A stretch of 61,781 nucleotides of DNA from DASPRG01 sp963796125 (GTDB lineage Bacteria; Nitrospirota; Thermodesulfovibrionia; Thermodesulfovibrionales; SM23-35): the NCBI GenBank assembly GCA_963796125.1, contig CAWCKM010000041.1:1-61781 (forward strand), in the 5' to 3' direction. The position numbers were made by a program, and so were the translations under genes. The notes under the pieces are model-generated. The model was given only the letters and a program-made list of their open reading frames with translations. It had not been told where the DNA came from and did no database searches. Every line of letters starts with the position of its first letter. Position 1 is the stretch's first letter. This document shows positions 17,140-26,247 of this stretch, piece after piece.

Positions 17140-18239
17140 TGATTAAACCACCGGCTTATATCTCAACCCTTAGTCCTTATGTGCCCGGGAAACCGGTAGA
17201 TGAACTCGAAAGAGAAATCGGTATCAAAGATTCTGTAAAACTTGCATCCAATGAGAACCCTCTTGGTCCCTCGCCAAAGGCATTAAAAGCTGTAATCAAT
17301 AGCTTACATGATCCGAATACTTCAAATAGCATTAACAGATATCCTGACGGAAGCGGCTATTATCTGAAAAAAGCCTTATCGGATAGGCTTTCTTTAGGAG
17401 ATGACGAGTTGATACTCGGAAATGGTTCCAATGAACTGATCGATATTGCCGTAAGAACTTTTCTCCGGCCGGGTGATGAGGCTGTTATGGCCCATCCTTC
17501 TTTTGTTGTTTACCCCATGTCGGTTCAGGCACTTGGTGGGAAACCGGTGCAGATACCCCTGAGGAAGTACACGCACAACCTTGAAGCGATGGCAGATGCT
17601 ATTACGCAAAAAACAAAAATGATTTTTATTGCAAATCCGAATAATCCCACAGGCACCATTAACAAAAGAAATGAATTCGATCGCTTTTTAGAGAAAATTC
17701 CGGAAGGGATTCTCATTGTTGTTGATGAGGCATACTATGAATATGTGACAGATCCTGATTATGCAGACAGCATAAAACATTTCAGGAACGGGAAAGATAT
17801 GCTGATACTCAGGACATTTTCCAAAATCTATGGTCTCGCAGGTCTCAGGATAGGCTATGGAATTGCAAGGACTGATATCCTCCTCGAGATGAATAAACTA
17901 AGGCCGCCTTTTAACACAAACTCTCTGGCGCAAAAGGCTGCTATATATGCTCTTCAAGATAATACGCATGTCAGATACTCTCAAGAAATAAATGAAGAGG
18001 GGAAAAAATACCTTTACAAAAAACTCACTTCTCTTAAGGTAAGATATATCCCTACCGAAGCGAACTTCATATACATACTTATGGGAGAAGATGCATATGT
18101 ATTGTACAATAAAATGCTTCGACACGGGGTAATTGTCAGACCTGTAGGGCCTCAGGAGATAAGAGTAACCATAGGATTACCAGAAGAGAACAAGAGATTT
18201 ATTGAAGCATTGAAAACCGTAATGCGTAAAGTGTTATGA
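17139..18239 (+). CDS. hisC: Histidinol-phosphate / aromatic aminotransferase (HisC family)
   Basis: Fold-I PLP enzyme. Motifs: LASNENPLGPSPKAL, GNGSNELIDI, ANPNNPTGT, VDEAYYEYV, the PLP lysine in RTFSKIYGLAGLRIGYG, and the phosphate-site arginines near the C-terminus (RPVGPQEIRVTIG). The start at 17139 overlaps the pheA stop (TGATG); an upstream in-frame start would run 16 codons into pheA. Placed between pheA and the DAHP synthase gene, it may serve phenylalanine and tyrosine synthesis as well as, or instead of, histidine. Its last codons belong to a heptamer repeat element. Confidence 0.9.
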   Translation: MIKPPAYISTLSPYVPGKPVDELEREIGIKDSVKLASNENPLGPSPKALKAVINSLHDPNTSNSINRYPDGSGYYLKKALSDRLSLGDDELILGNGSNELIDIAVRTFLRPGDEAVMAHPSFVVYPMSVQALGGKPVQIPLRKYTHNLEAMADAITQKTKMIFIANPNNPTGTINKRNEFDRFLEKIPEGILIVVDEAYYEYVTDPDYADSIKHFRNGKDMLILRTFSKIYGLAGLRIGYGIARTDILLEMNKLRPPFNTNSLAQKAAIYALQDNTHVRYSQEINEEGKKYLYKKLTSLKVRYIPTEANFIYILMGEDAYVLYNKMLRHGVIVRPVGPQEIRVTIGLPEENKRFIEALKTVMRKVL

Positions 18240-18305
18240 GTCATGTATAACTGAATGAAAACCGACAATCATCACACATTACTGATTACTCATTACGGGA
18301 TTACG
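18225..18305. repeat. 7-bp-phased inverted repeat between hisC and aroF
   Basis: The left arm reads in heptads GTAATGC GTAAAGT GTTATGA, starting inside the hisC 3' end; the right arm reads ATTACTG ATTACTC ATTACGG GATTACG. The arms are roughly complementary with about 20 bases between them. The same heptamer type occurs at 29185. Confidence 0.6.
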
Positions 18306-18314
18306 GAGGAGTAA

Positions 18315-19340
18315 ATGGACATCATTGTTTTAAGACCAAGCGCAACAGAAGATGAACTGAAGCGAATTGTAAAGAAACTCGAAGGACGGGGTCTCAGGGT
18401 AAATATTTCAAAAGGAACCGAAAGGACTGTAATCGGGGTTATCGGTGATACCTCAAAGATAGCAGAAGAGGAAGAAAATGCAATAAGGGTAATGCCCGGC
18501 GTTGAAGATGTGATGAGGATCCTCAAGCCCTATAAACTCGCCAGCAGGGATTTTAAAGCAGAAGATACCACTATCACCATTAGAGGGAATGTTATCGGAG
18601 GTAGAAAAATACAGGTAATAGCAGGTCCCTGTGCAGTAGAAAACAGGACCATGATCATCAGTATAGCAGAGAAGGTCAAAAATGCCGGTGCTTCTTTTCT
18701 CAGAGGAGGTGCTTTTAAACCGCGCTCTTCTCCCTATTCATTCCAGGGACTCAGGGAAGAAGGACTGAAATATCTCTCAGAAGCAAGAGAAAAGACAGGA
18801 CTTCCCATTGTGACGGAGCTTATGGACCCGAGGGACATAGAAATCGTTATAAGGTATTCAGATGTAGTACAGATCGGTGCGCGTAACATGCAGAATTTCA
18901 GCCTTCTCCTGGAAGTAGGCACCTGTGATAAACCAATCCTTCTGAAAAGGGGTTTGTCAGCAACAATCAAGGAATGGCTCATGGCTGCAGAGTATATAAT
19001 GTCAAGGGGCAATCAAAAGGTAATCCTCTGCGAACGGGGGATCAGGACCTTCGAAACAGCAACCAGAAATACCCTTGATCTCAGCGCTGTCCCGCTCCTT
19101 AAGCAACTTACACATCTTCCTGTCGTTGTTGATCCAAGCCATGGAGTTGGCAAGTGGGATCTCGTCGCTCCTATGTCTAAAGCTGCTGTTGCAGCAGGAG
19201 CAGACGGGCTTGTTATTGAGGTGCATACAAATCCTGAAGAAGCACTTTCTGACGGAGAGCAGTCCATAAAGCCTTCTGCCTTTAAGAAATTAATGGATGA
19301 ATTGAAGCCCATAGCCATCGCAGTCGGAAGGAAGATATGA
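18315..19340 (+). CDS. aroF: 3-deoxy-7-phosphoheptulonate synthase (DAHP synthase, AroF/type I-beta)
   Basis: Entry enzyme of the shikimate pathway (phosphoenolpyruvate plus erythrose 4-phosphate). Residues 1-70 are the ferredoxin-like regulatory domain found in this subclass (MDIIVLRPSATEDELKRIVK). The barrel follows: VIAGPCAVENRTM, RGGAFKPRSSPYSFQGL, TELMDPRDIEI, QIGARNMQNFSLLLEVG, KPILLKRGLSATIKEW and VVVDPSHGVGKWDLV. GGAGG lies before the ATG. It overlaps tyrA by four bases (ATGA). Confidence 0.97.
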   Translation: MDIIVLRPSATEDELKRIVKKLEGRGLRVNISKGTERTVIGVIGDTSKIAEEEENAIRVMPGVEDVMRILKPYKLASRDFKAEDTTITIRGNVIGGRKIQVIAGPCAVENRTMIISIAEKVKNAGASFLRGGAFKPRSSPYSFQGLREEGLKYLSEAREKTGLPIVTELMDPRDIEIVIRYSDVVQIGARNMQNFSLLLEVGTCDKPILLKRGLSATIKEWLMAAEYIMSRGNQKVILCERGIRTFETATRNTLDLSAVPLLKQLTHLPVVVDPSHGVGKWDLVAPMSKAAVAAGADGLVIEVHTNPEEALSDGEQSIKPSAFKKLMDELKPIAIAVGRKI

Positions 19341-20209
19341 TCAAAGAGGGTCAAATTTTTTTTGATAGGGTAACCATTCTTGGTGTCGGATTAATCGGCG
19401 CATCTTTTGCACTAGCCATGAAGAAATATACATTCTGCAATCATCTGACCGGACACGGCCGCAGGGTTGAAAACCTTGAGAGGGCAAAGGAGATGGGAAT
19501 AATAGACTCCTTTGAACTTAATCCTGTTAAGGCATGTGCTGACTCTGATCTTGTCTTATTTGCTACTCCCGTTGGAACCTTTACAGACATCGCAAAGAAA
19601 ATCCGTCCTGTCCTGAAAAAAGGGGCATTGATTACAGATGTCGGAAGCGTAAAAGGGAGGCTTGTTTATGATATGGAGGCACTCATGCCTGCTGGCGCTT
19701 CCTTTATCGGCTGCCACCCCATCGCTGGGAGTAACCGATCAGGGATTGAAACAGCAGCAGCCGGAATTTTCACAGGCGCTCAATGCATCATAACTCCAAC
19801 AGAAAAGACTTCCAGGGACACTCTCGATAAGCTCATACATATATGGAAAACGTTTGGCTGTGCCGTCGAACTGGTTAACCCTGATGAACATGACAGGATA
19901 TATGCAATGGTAAGCCATCTTCCTCATCTTATTGCGTATGCAATAGTAAATGCTGTAGCTGATGTAGATGTTTCATATCTGAAGTTTTCTGGTCAGGGTT
20001 TTCTTGACACCACACGAATAGCATCAAGCTCTCCGGAACTCTGGCGTGATATCTGTATCCTCAACAAGGATAACCTCCTTAAATCTCTTGATATCTTCAA
20101 AAGCAACCTTGAACGGTTAAGCCAGTATCTCAGGGTTTCTGATTTTGAATCCCTTGAAAGGGAATTCGAAAAGGCCCGGACACTGAGGGAAGGTATTGGA
20201 CAGCATTGA
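19337..20209 (+). CDS. tyrA: Prephenate (or arogenate) dehydrogenase
   Basis: Tyrosine branch enzyme. The Rossmann motif is VTILGVGLIGASFALAMKK, followed by SDLVLFATPVG, LITDVGSVKG and FIGCHPIAGSNRSGIE (active-site His). Another conserved histidine is in VSHLPHLIAYAIVNA. At 290 residues it has no ACT or chorismate mutase domain, so it is the minimal form; sequence alone does not tell prephenate from arogenate preference. The start overlaps the aroF stop. Confidence 0.95.
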   Translation: MIKEGQIFFDRVTILGVGLIGASFALAMKKYTFCNHLTGHGRRVENLERAKEMGIIDSFELNPVKACADSDLVLFATPVGTFTDIAKKIRPVLKKGALITDVGSVKGRLVYDMEALMPAGASFIGCHPIAGSNRSGIETAAAGIFTGAQCIITPTEKTSRDTLDKLIHIWKTFGCAVELVNPDEHDRIYAMVSHLPHLIAYAIVNAVADVDVSYLKFSGQGFLDTTRIASSSPELWRDICILNKDNLLKSLDIFKSNLERLSQYLRVSDFESLEREFEKARTLREGIGQH

Positions 20210-21488
20210 ACTCAGTAAAGCAAAATTTTTTAAAGGAGAATTTTCTCCCCCTCCTGATAAGTCTATATCACACAGGGCTGTCATACTGTCCTCCCTTGCA
20301 AAAGGGAAAAGCATAATAAAAAACTTTCTCAGGGCTGAAGACCCCTTCAGTACAATCACCGCCTTCAGGGTATTAGGTGTGGAGATAAAAGACACGGGTG
20401 ACGAGATAATCGTCGACGGGAGGGGCATCAAAGGGATCAGAGAACCTGACAGCATCATTGATTGCGGAAACTCTGGGACAACCATGAGGCTTCTTTCGGG
20501 TGTGCTTTCAGGAAATCCTTTTCTTTCTGTCCTGACAGGGGATGAATCATTACGCCAACGGCCAATGCAGAGGGTCATTATTCCCCTCATACAGATGGGC
20601 GCAGAGATAATGGCGAGGGCTAATGACAGATATCCACCCCTTGCTATCAGGGGGAAAAGACTCAAGCCCATTCAATACACAATGCCTGTTGCAAGTGCTC
20701 AGGTAAAGTCAGCCATACTCCTCGCCGGTCTTTATGCGGCTGGTATAACAGAAGTCATAGAACCTTTTCAGTCAAGGGATCACACAGAGCGGATACTGCC
20801 AGCCTTTGGTGCTGAAATAAAAGTTGAAGATCTTCATATCACCATAAAAGGTGATGCGGAACTGCACGGTTCAGAGATAACTGTGCCAGGGGACTTTTCA
20901 TCTGCTGCATTCTTTATAGTTGGGGCATCGTTAATCAAAGATTCCGAGATCATCGTTAGAGGGGTAGGAATTAATCCTACCAGGACTGGCCTCCTCAGGG
21001 TACTGCAAGAGATGGGGGCTGAGATCGAAATATCCAATAGCAGAATTGTATCGGGTGAGCCTGTTGCAGATATCTATTGTAAAGGAGGCAGAGAGCTGAG
21101 AGCCATTCAGATAAAAAAAGAAAAAATCCCCATGTTGATTGATGAGTTTCCCGTCCTTTGTGTAGCAGCAACGCAAGCTACAGGAACCACAACTATCAGA
21201 GGGGCAGAGGAACTCCGCGTAAAAGAGTCTGACAGAATCAAAACAGTAGCAACAGAACTCAGGAAAATGGGAGCCGATATCGAGGAGTATGAAGATGGTC
21301 TGGGTATTACTGGCGGGAAAAGGCTAACAGGATCTGTAATAGAGAGTTACAAGGACCACAGGATTGCAATGGCAATGGCAATTGCAGCTATGATTGCTGA
21401 AGAGAAAACGATCATTAATGATGTATCTTCAGTAAACATATCATTTCCTGGATTCTTTGAAATACTCAAGAAACTTACAAAAAATTAA
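20196..21488 (+). CDS. aroA: 3-phosphoshikimate 1-carboxyvinyltransferase (EPSP synthase)
   Basis: Sixth step of the shikimate pathway. Motifs: PPDKSISHRAVILSSLAKG (phosphate/PEP binding), DCGNSGTTMRLLSGVL, RPMQRVIIPLIQMGA, ASAQVKSAILLAGL, the DHTERIL block, VKESDRI and YKDHRIAMAMAIAA. I use the TTG at 20196, overlapping tyrA by 14 bases, since no ATG or GTG is in frame near the conserved start. Confidence 0.96.
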   Translation: MDSIELSKAKFFKGEFSPPPDKSISHRAVILSSLAKGKSIIKNFLRAEDPFSTITAFRVLGVEIKDTGDEIIVDGRGIKGIREPDSIIDCGNSGTTMRLLSGVLSGNPFLSVLTGDESLRQRPMQRVIIPLIQMGAEIMARANDRYPPLAIRGKRLKPIQYTMPVASAQVKSAILLAGLYAAGITEVIEPFQSRDHTERILPAFGAEIKVEDLHITIKGDAELHGSEITVPGDFSSAAFFIVGASLIKDSEIIVRGVGINPTRTGLLRVLQEMGAEIEISNSRIVSGEPVADIYCKGGRELRAIQIKKEKIPMLIDEFPVLCVAATQATGTTTIRGAEELRVKESDRIKTVATELRKMGADIEEYEDGLGITGGKRLTGSVIESYKDHRIAMAMAIAAMIAEEKTIINDVSSVNISFPGFFEILKKLTKN

Positions 21489-21536
21489 GTCCGGGGAAAA
21501 AATGCAAGTCTGCTTTTTCATCCGAAATTTATTTTG

Positions 21537-22193
21537 ATGGGAAAAGTTATTGCCATAGATGGGCCGACAGGAGCTGGCAAAAGCACCATAGCAAAACTCA
21601 TTGCAGAAACACTTGGTTTTGATTATCTTGATACCGGCTCATTATACAGGGCTATTGCTCTTGTACTAAGAAACAGCGGCGTAAATCCGGAAGACAGCGA
21701 TGAAAGATTGATGAATGTTCTTCATGGAATGGATATCAGATATACCGATGGGAAGGTATTCCTCCATGGAAGAGATATTTCAGAAGATATTCGATCAAAA
21801 GAAATTGATCATTATTCATCGGTTTTTTCCACAAGAAAGATTGTAAGGGATTTCCTCTTTGACATTCAGAGAGACGCCGCTACTACCCGTAATGTTGTTG
21901 TAGAAGGGAGAGATACCACAACTGTTATATTTTCAAATGCCTGGAAAAAGATTTACCTCGATGCCTCTTTGGAGGAACGGGCTAAAAGGCGCTACTTCCA
22001 GTATAAGAAGAAGGGTATGCATATAAGTATTGAGGAATCCATAAGGGATATAATGGAAAGAGACAAAAGAGATTCAAACAGAGACATAGCTCCCCTTAAG
22101 AAGGCAGATGACGCATTCGCCATAGATTCATCAAACCTGTCTGTTGAACAGGTGCAGGAAAAAATACTGGAGTATGTAAGAGCCGAACCTTGA
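21537..22193 (+). CDS. cmk: Cytidylate kinase
   Basis: Phosphorylates CMP and dCMP. P-loop: IDGPTGAGKSTIAKLIA. The D-T-G-S-L-Y-R-A CMP-binding motif is in YLDTGSLYRAIA, with VVEGRDTTTVIF following (family: GRDxGTVVFP) and RDKRDSNRDIAPLKKADDA. The longer frame starts with a TTG directly before this ATG; I use the ATG at 21537. The gap to aroA is short. The stop is overlapped by the TTG of plsC. Confidence 0.93.
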   Translation: MGKVIAIDGPTGAGKSTIAKLIAETLGFDYLDTGSLYRAIALVLRNSGVNPEDSDERLMNVLHGMDIRYTDGKVFLHGRDISEDIRSKEIDHYSSVFSTRKIVRDFLFDIQRDAATTRNVVVEGRDTTTVIFSNAWKKIYLDASLEERAKRRYFQYKKKGMHISIEESIRDIMERDKRDSNRDIAPLKKADDAFAIDSSNLSVEQVQEKILEYVRAEP

Positions 22194-22870
22194 GTGATTT
22201 TTCTTATCAGCTTATTAGAGCACTGCTGTATATTTTTTTTAAACTATTCAACAGACTTGAGGTGATTGGCGGCGAGAATGTTCCTAAAAATGGCGGGGTT
22301 ATCGTAGCAGCGAATCATGTAAGTTATCTGGACCCCCCTGTTCTCGGTGTGGCCTTAAAGAGGCGTCCCACATATATAGCAAAAGAAGGGCTCTTCCGGA
22401 TTCCGTTCATTGGAAGAATTGTCAGGGCCTGCTGTTTTCCGATGAAACGTGATAAACCACAGCCTTCTATAATAAAGGAGGCTGTTACCAGACTAAAGGG
22501 AGGAGGGGTCCTGATCCTTTTTCCGGAAGGAAGTCGAAGCGCTGATGGAAACTTTCTTGATGCCAAGAGAGGTGTAGGCATGATTGCAGGCATGAGCGCT
22601 GTCCCTGTTGTCCCCACTTTGATTGAGGGAACAGACAGGGCTCTCCCTGTAGGTGCGAAGTTATTAAGACCTGCTAAGATAAAGGTAGTTTTTGGCAACC
22701 CTTTAACAATCAGGGGGAAAGAGACAGGCAAAGTTTCTCAAGAGAGAATATCAAGAGAAATCATGGAAACAATAAGAAAGCTAAAGAATAAAGAGCGAAG
22801 GACGAAGAGCAAAGAGCTAAAATCTCTGTATGTTATACTTTTTGCTCTATGCTCTGTGCTCATTCAATGA
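22190..22870 (+). CDS. plsC: 1-acyl-sn-glycerol-3-phosphate acyltransferase
   Basis: Makes phosphatidic acid at the inner membrane. The acyltransferase blocks are present in order: AANHVSYLDPPVLG (NHxxxxD catalytic motif), KEGLFRIPFIGRI, FPEGSRSADG and VPTLIEGTDRALP. The start is the TTG overlapping the cmk stop. The last ~28 residues (KNKERRTKSKEL...) are encoded by a heptamer-phased inverted repeat rather than by conserved sequence, so the native C-terminus has been replaced or extended. It ends in an ATGA overlap with ispH. Confidence 0.88.
   Translation: MSDFSYQLIRALLYIFFKLFNRLEVIGGENVPKNGGVIVAANHVSYLDPPVLGVALKRRPTYIAKEGLFRIPFIGRIVRACCFPMKRDKPQPSIIKEAVTRLKGGGVLILFPEGSRSADGNFLDAKRGVGMIAGMSAVPVVPTLIEGTDRALPVGAKLLRPAKIKVVFGNPLTIRGKETGKVSQERISREIMETIRKLKNKERRTKSKELKSLYVILFALCSVLIQ
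22790..22866. repeat. 7-bp-phased inverted repeat at the end of plsC
   Basis: Left arm AGAGCGA AGGACGA AGAGCAA AGAGCTA; right arm TTTGCTC TATGCTC TGTGCTC, separated by about 20 bases. The arms pair into a long imperfect hairpin. It is translated as part of PlsC and ends right at the ispH start, so it may influence coupling between the two genes. Confidence 0.7.
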
Positions 22871-23703
22871 AGATACTGTTAGCAAAGACAGCCGGGTTCT
22901 GTTTTGGTGTAAAGAGGGCTGTGAACATTGCATTTCGCGTATCCAGAGAAAAACGTAAAGGCGTCTATACCCTTGGTCCAATCATCCATAACCCGCAGGT
23001 AGTAGAGGAACTCAGGGAGAAAGGGATTATCCCTATCGAGGACATAAAAAGAAAGAAGGGCATTCAGGCACTGATAATCAGAACCCATGGTATACCTCAT
23101 AATCTCTCAGAAGAGATATCATCCATGGGATGCGAGATAATAGATGCAACCTGCCCATTTGTAAAAAAGGCACAGTATTATGCTAAACTCCTTAGGGAAG
23201 AAGGTTATCAGGTTGTCATCCTGGGGGAAAAAGAGCATCCGGAGGTAAAAGGATTAATGAGTTTTGCAAGTGATGATGCCATAGTAGTTGATGGAAACAG
23301 CCCTGTCCCGAGACTCAAGAACAAGGTAGGCATTGTTGTCCAGACTACCCAGCCTCTCGATGCACTGAAAAGAGTTCTTTCTCATGCAATTGGGCATGCA
23401 AAGGAAATAAAGGTATATAATACAATATGTAATTCCACTGCCCTTCGACTGAAGGAGACAGAAGATATGGCCCGTAAGGTAGATGTTATGGTTGTTGTAG
23501 GGGGCAAGAACAGCGCAAATACAACACAGCTTGCAAAACTCTGCAGGTCCCTTTCCGTAGCTACATATCATATAGAGACTCCCGCTGAGATAAAAGATGC
23601 ATGGTTTCGGGGGGCAAAGAGAGTCGGTATAACCGCTGGAGCTTCAACTCCCGGGTGGATTATTAAAGAAGTAGAAGAGAGAATTAGAAATATAGGAGGA
23701 TAA
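22867..23703 (+). CDS. ispH: 4-hydroxy-3-methylbut-2-enyl diphosphate reductase
   Basis: Last step of the MEP pathway to IPP and DMAPP, an iron-sulfur enzyme. The three cluster cysteines are in AGFCFGVKRAV, DATCPFVKKAQ and YNTICNSTALR. Further conserved segments: GPIIHNPQVVEEL, RTHGIPHN, VVGGKNSANTTQL and ITAGASTPGWIIKEV. The start ATG at 22867 overlaps the plsC stop. rpsA follows after 7 bases, and an ispH-rpsA pair (sometimes fused) is known in several phyla. Confidence 0.97.
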   Translation: MKILLAKTAGFCFGVKRAVNIAFRVSREKRKGVYTLGPIIHNPQVVEELREKGIIPIEDIKRKKGIQALIIRTHGIPHNLSEEISSMGCEIIDATCPFVKKAQYYAKLLREEGYQVVILGEKEHPEVKGLMSFASDDAIVVDGNSPVPRLKNKVGIVVQTTQPLDALKRVLSHAIGHAKEIKVYNTICNSTALRLKETEDMARKVDVMVVVGGKNSANTTQLAKLCRSLSVATYHIETPAEIKDAWFRGAKRVGITAGASTPGWIIKEVEERIRNIGG

Positions 23704-23710
23704 ACTTGTC

Positions 23711-25297
23711 GTGGAACTTAAAAACAATGAGATGGAACGACTTTATGCTGAAACCTTCCATAGTATCGTAGAGGGGACAATACTAAAAGGAAGGATACTT
23801 GCTCTGAAGCAGGATGGAGTCATAGTTGATATTGGGTATAAATCTGAGGGATTTGTCCCTATCGGAGAGTTTTCTGAAGAAGAACTCGCATCAATACAGA
23901 TCGGCAGTGATATTGAGGTTTACGTCGAAGAGATTGTTGATTCAGAGGGCATTATACATCTCTCAAAAGAAAAAGCTACAAAGATCAAGACATGGGATCT
24001 CCTTCAAAAAGCACTTCAGGATGGAACACCTGTTGAGGGAGTTGTTGTCGGAAAAACAAAGGGCGGCCTTTTTGTAAATATCTCAGGAATAAACGCCTTC
24101 CTTCCAGGCTCTCAGGTAGACATAAAAGCACCGAGGGAGATTGATAATCTTATAGGACAAAAAATTCTCTTCAAGATTTTGAAGCTGAATAGCAAGCTCT
24201 CCAATGTTATCATTTCGAGAAGGGCAATCCTTGAGGAGGAACGGCAGAGGCAGAAGGCTGATACCCTCGAAAAGCTCAAAGAAGGTGCACTTATACAGGG
24301 AACTGTCAAAAACATTACCGATTACGGAGTCTTTATTGACCTTGGTGGGATAGATGGATTGCTCCATATTTCGGATATTTCCTGGGGAAGAATAAACCAC
24401 CCTTCTGAATTTTTTGCCCTTGGAGATGAAGTAGAAGTCATTGTTCTTAAGTATGACGAGGAACATGAAAGGGTAACGCTCGGCTATAAACAGAAAAAAC
24501 CGGACCCCTGGTTCACAGTAGACGAAAGATATCCTGTCGGAAAGAAGGTAAAGGGTAAGGTTGTGAGCGTCACTGATTATGGTGCATTCATTGAACTTGA
24601 AGAGGGTCTTGAAGGGCTTGTGCATGTATCAGAAATAGACTGGCTGCCGCGTCTAAAGCATCCGTCAAAGTATCTCTCCATCGGAGAAATGGTTGAAGCC
24701 TTAGTAGTGAAGGTTGATAAGGAAGAAAGGCGTCTCTCCCTCAGTATCAAGCAGCTTAAGCCAAGCCCGTGGGAGCTCGTTTCCCAGCGCTATACCATAG
24801 GCCAGAAGATTTCAGGCAAGGTAAAGACCCTTGCTGATTTTGGTGCTTTTATCAGTCTTCCTGAAGGAGTCGATGGTCTCATACATATCTCTGATTTTTC
24901 ATGGACAAAGCATATAAAGCATCCTTCGGAAATATTGAGGAAGGGACAGAGGGTTGAGGCAATCATATTGAGCATAGAACCCGATTCAGAAAGAATAGCC
25001 CTTGGCCTGAAACAGCTCAAACCTGATCCGTGGTTAAAGGAGATCCCGGAAAAATTCAAGCTCGGTTCCGAGACAAAAGGAAAAGTTTTGCGGATCACTG
25101 ATTTCGGCATATTCGTAGAGCTTGAAGGTGGGGTTGAAGGCCTTGTATACTCCTCAGAGATCATAAAGCAGACTCCGGATAAGGCCGATAATTCGATAAA
25201 AGAAGGTGACGATATCTGGGTAAGGATCATAAAGGTAGATCTTGATGAAAGGAAAATAGGACTGAGCATGAAAAACCTTAAGAGGACAGGAGAGTGA
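23711..25297 (+). CDS. rpsA: 30S ribosomal protein S1
   Basis: Six S1 RNA-binding domains are visible, each starting with a G-x-(V/I)-x-x-(I/L)-x-(D/Q)-(Y/F)-G-(V/A)-F pattern: about residues 20-88, 105-170, 190-260, 278-345, 365-430 and 450-520. The later repeats carry the standard GLVHVSEI/GLIHISDF motifs and IKHPSE. It brings mRNAs with structured or weak leaders to the ribosome. The start is GTG at 23711, with AGGAGG 9-10 bases upstream. The stop overlaps the GTG of sppA. Confidence 0.96.
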   Translation: MELKNNEMERLYAETFHSIVEGTILKGRILALKQDGVIVDIGYKSEGFVPIGEFSEEELASIQIGSDIEVYVEEIVDSEGIIHLSKEKATKIKTWDLLQKALQDGTPVEGVVVGKTKGGLFVNISGINAFLPGSQVDIKAPREIDNLIGQKILFKILKLNSKLSNVIISRRAILEEERQRQKADTLEKLKEGALIQGTVKNITDYGVFIDLGGIDGLLHISDISWGRINHPSEFFALGDEVEVIVLKYDEEHERVTLGYKQKKPDPWFTVDERYPVGKKVKGKVVSVTDYGAFIELEEGLEGLVHVSEIDWLPRLKHPSKYLSIGEMVEALVVKVDKEERRLSLSIKQLKPSPWELVSQRYTIGQKISGKVKTLADFGAFISLPEGVDGLIHISDFSWTKHIKHPSEILRKGQRVEAIILSIEPDSERIALGLKQLKPDPWLKEIPEKFKLGSETKGKVLRITDFGIFVELEGGVEGLVYSSEIIKQTPDKADNSIKEGDDIWVRIIKVDLDERKIGLSMKNLKRTGE

Positions 25298-26142
25298 AAA
25301 AGGTCTTTTTCATCATTCTCGGTCTATTCCTGCTCCTTATTGTTGTGAGCATTCTCCTTGTCATGCTTCAAAAAACTATCCCCATTGGTGATCGGGTTGC
25401 CCTTATTCGTATAGAGGGTGTCATTACAGATTCCAGGGAAACAACAGAAGAGCTCAAGGAATATGTGAAGAATCCGTCAATTAAGGCTATTGTGCTGCGC
25501 GTTGACAGCCCTGGTGGCGCTGTCGCTCCTTCCCAGGAGATTTATGAAGAAGTGAGAAAGGCTGTTGCAAAAAAAAAGGTGCTTGTATCAATGGGTTCTG
25601 TTGCTGCATCAGGCGGTTATTATATTGCCTCACCTGCTACGAGGATTATTGCCAATCCCGGAACACTTACAGGTTCAATCGGGGTAATCATGGAAATCCC
25701 CAATATCGAGGGGCTCATGAATAAGCTTGGAATAAAAACAGAAGTGGTTAAGAGTGGAAAACATAAAGATATAGCATCAATATTCAGAGGAATCGGGAAA
25801 GAAGAACGGGAGATACTTCAGGGGGTTCTTGATAATGTTCACACCCAGTTCATAAAAGCCGTTGCAGAAGGAAGAAAAATGCTCCCTTCCGATGTGGAAA
25901 AGATTGCCGATGGAAGGGTCTTTACTGGTGAACAGGCCCTCAAAGCAGGCCTCATAGACGAACTTGGAAACCTTGAGGATACTGTTCAGGCTGCTGCAAA
26001 ACTTTCCGGAATAAAGGGAGAACCGGTGATAGTCAGCAAAAAGGAGCGCTTCTCTCTTATTGATTTGATCAGGGAGGGAGTTCCTGAAGAATTGACAGAT
26101 ATTATCCCTACAGTGAAACTGAAATATCTCTATAGACCTTAA
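25294..26142 (+). CDS. sppA: Signal peptide peptidase SppA
   Basis: Membrane-bound serine protease that clears cleaved signal peptides. One N-terminal transmembrane helix (residues 4-24) is followed by IRIEGVITDS, AIVLRVDSPGGAVAPSQEIYEEV, MGSVAASGGYYIASPATRI (nucleophile Ser in SVAASGG), TGSIGVIM, and the lysine region EVVKSGKHKDIAS for the Ser/Lys dyad. At 282 residues it is the short, single-domain form. The GTG start overlaps the rpsA stop (GTGA). Confidence 0.93.
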   Translation: MKKVFFIILGLFLLLIVVSILLVMLQKTIPIGDRVALIRIEGVITDSRETTEELKEYVKNPSIKAIVLRVDSPGGAVAPSQEIYEEVRKAVAKKKVLVSMGSVAASGGYYIASPATRIIANPGTLTGSIGVIMEIPNIEGLMNKLGIKTEVVKSGKHKDIASIFRGIGKEEREILQGVLDNVHTQFIKAVAEGRKMLPSDVEKIADGRVFTGEQALKAGLIDELGNLEDTVQAAAKLSGIKGEPVIVSKKERFSLIDLIREGVPEELTDIIPTVKLKYLYRP

Positions 26143-26151
26143 TCCGGAAAA

Positions 26152-26216
26152 GGTTTAATAGTTTAATGTTATACAGTTTAACGGTATTAAGACCCCTTAA
26201 CTTTTTAACCATACGA
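26152..26216. repeat. TTTAA-type phased repeat downstream of sppA
   Basis: GGTTTAATAGTTTAATG and CAGTTTAACGG on the left, CCCCTTAACTTTTTAACC on the right, forming an imperfect inverted repeat with 7-8 bp phasing. It is related to the element at 47944. It lies between sppA and the HU gene and may act as a terminator or processing site, although no clean T-tract follows. Confidence 0.5.
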
Positions 26217-26247
26217 CCTTAGACTTATTTTTTAAAGGGAGGTTTTC

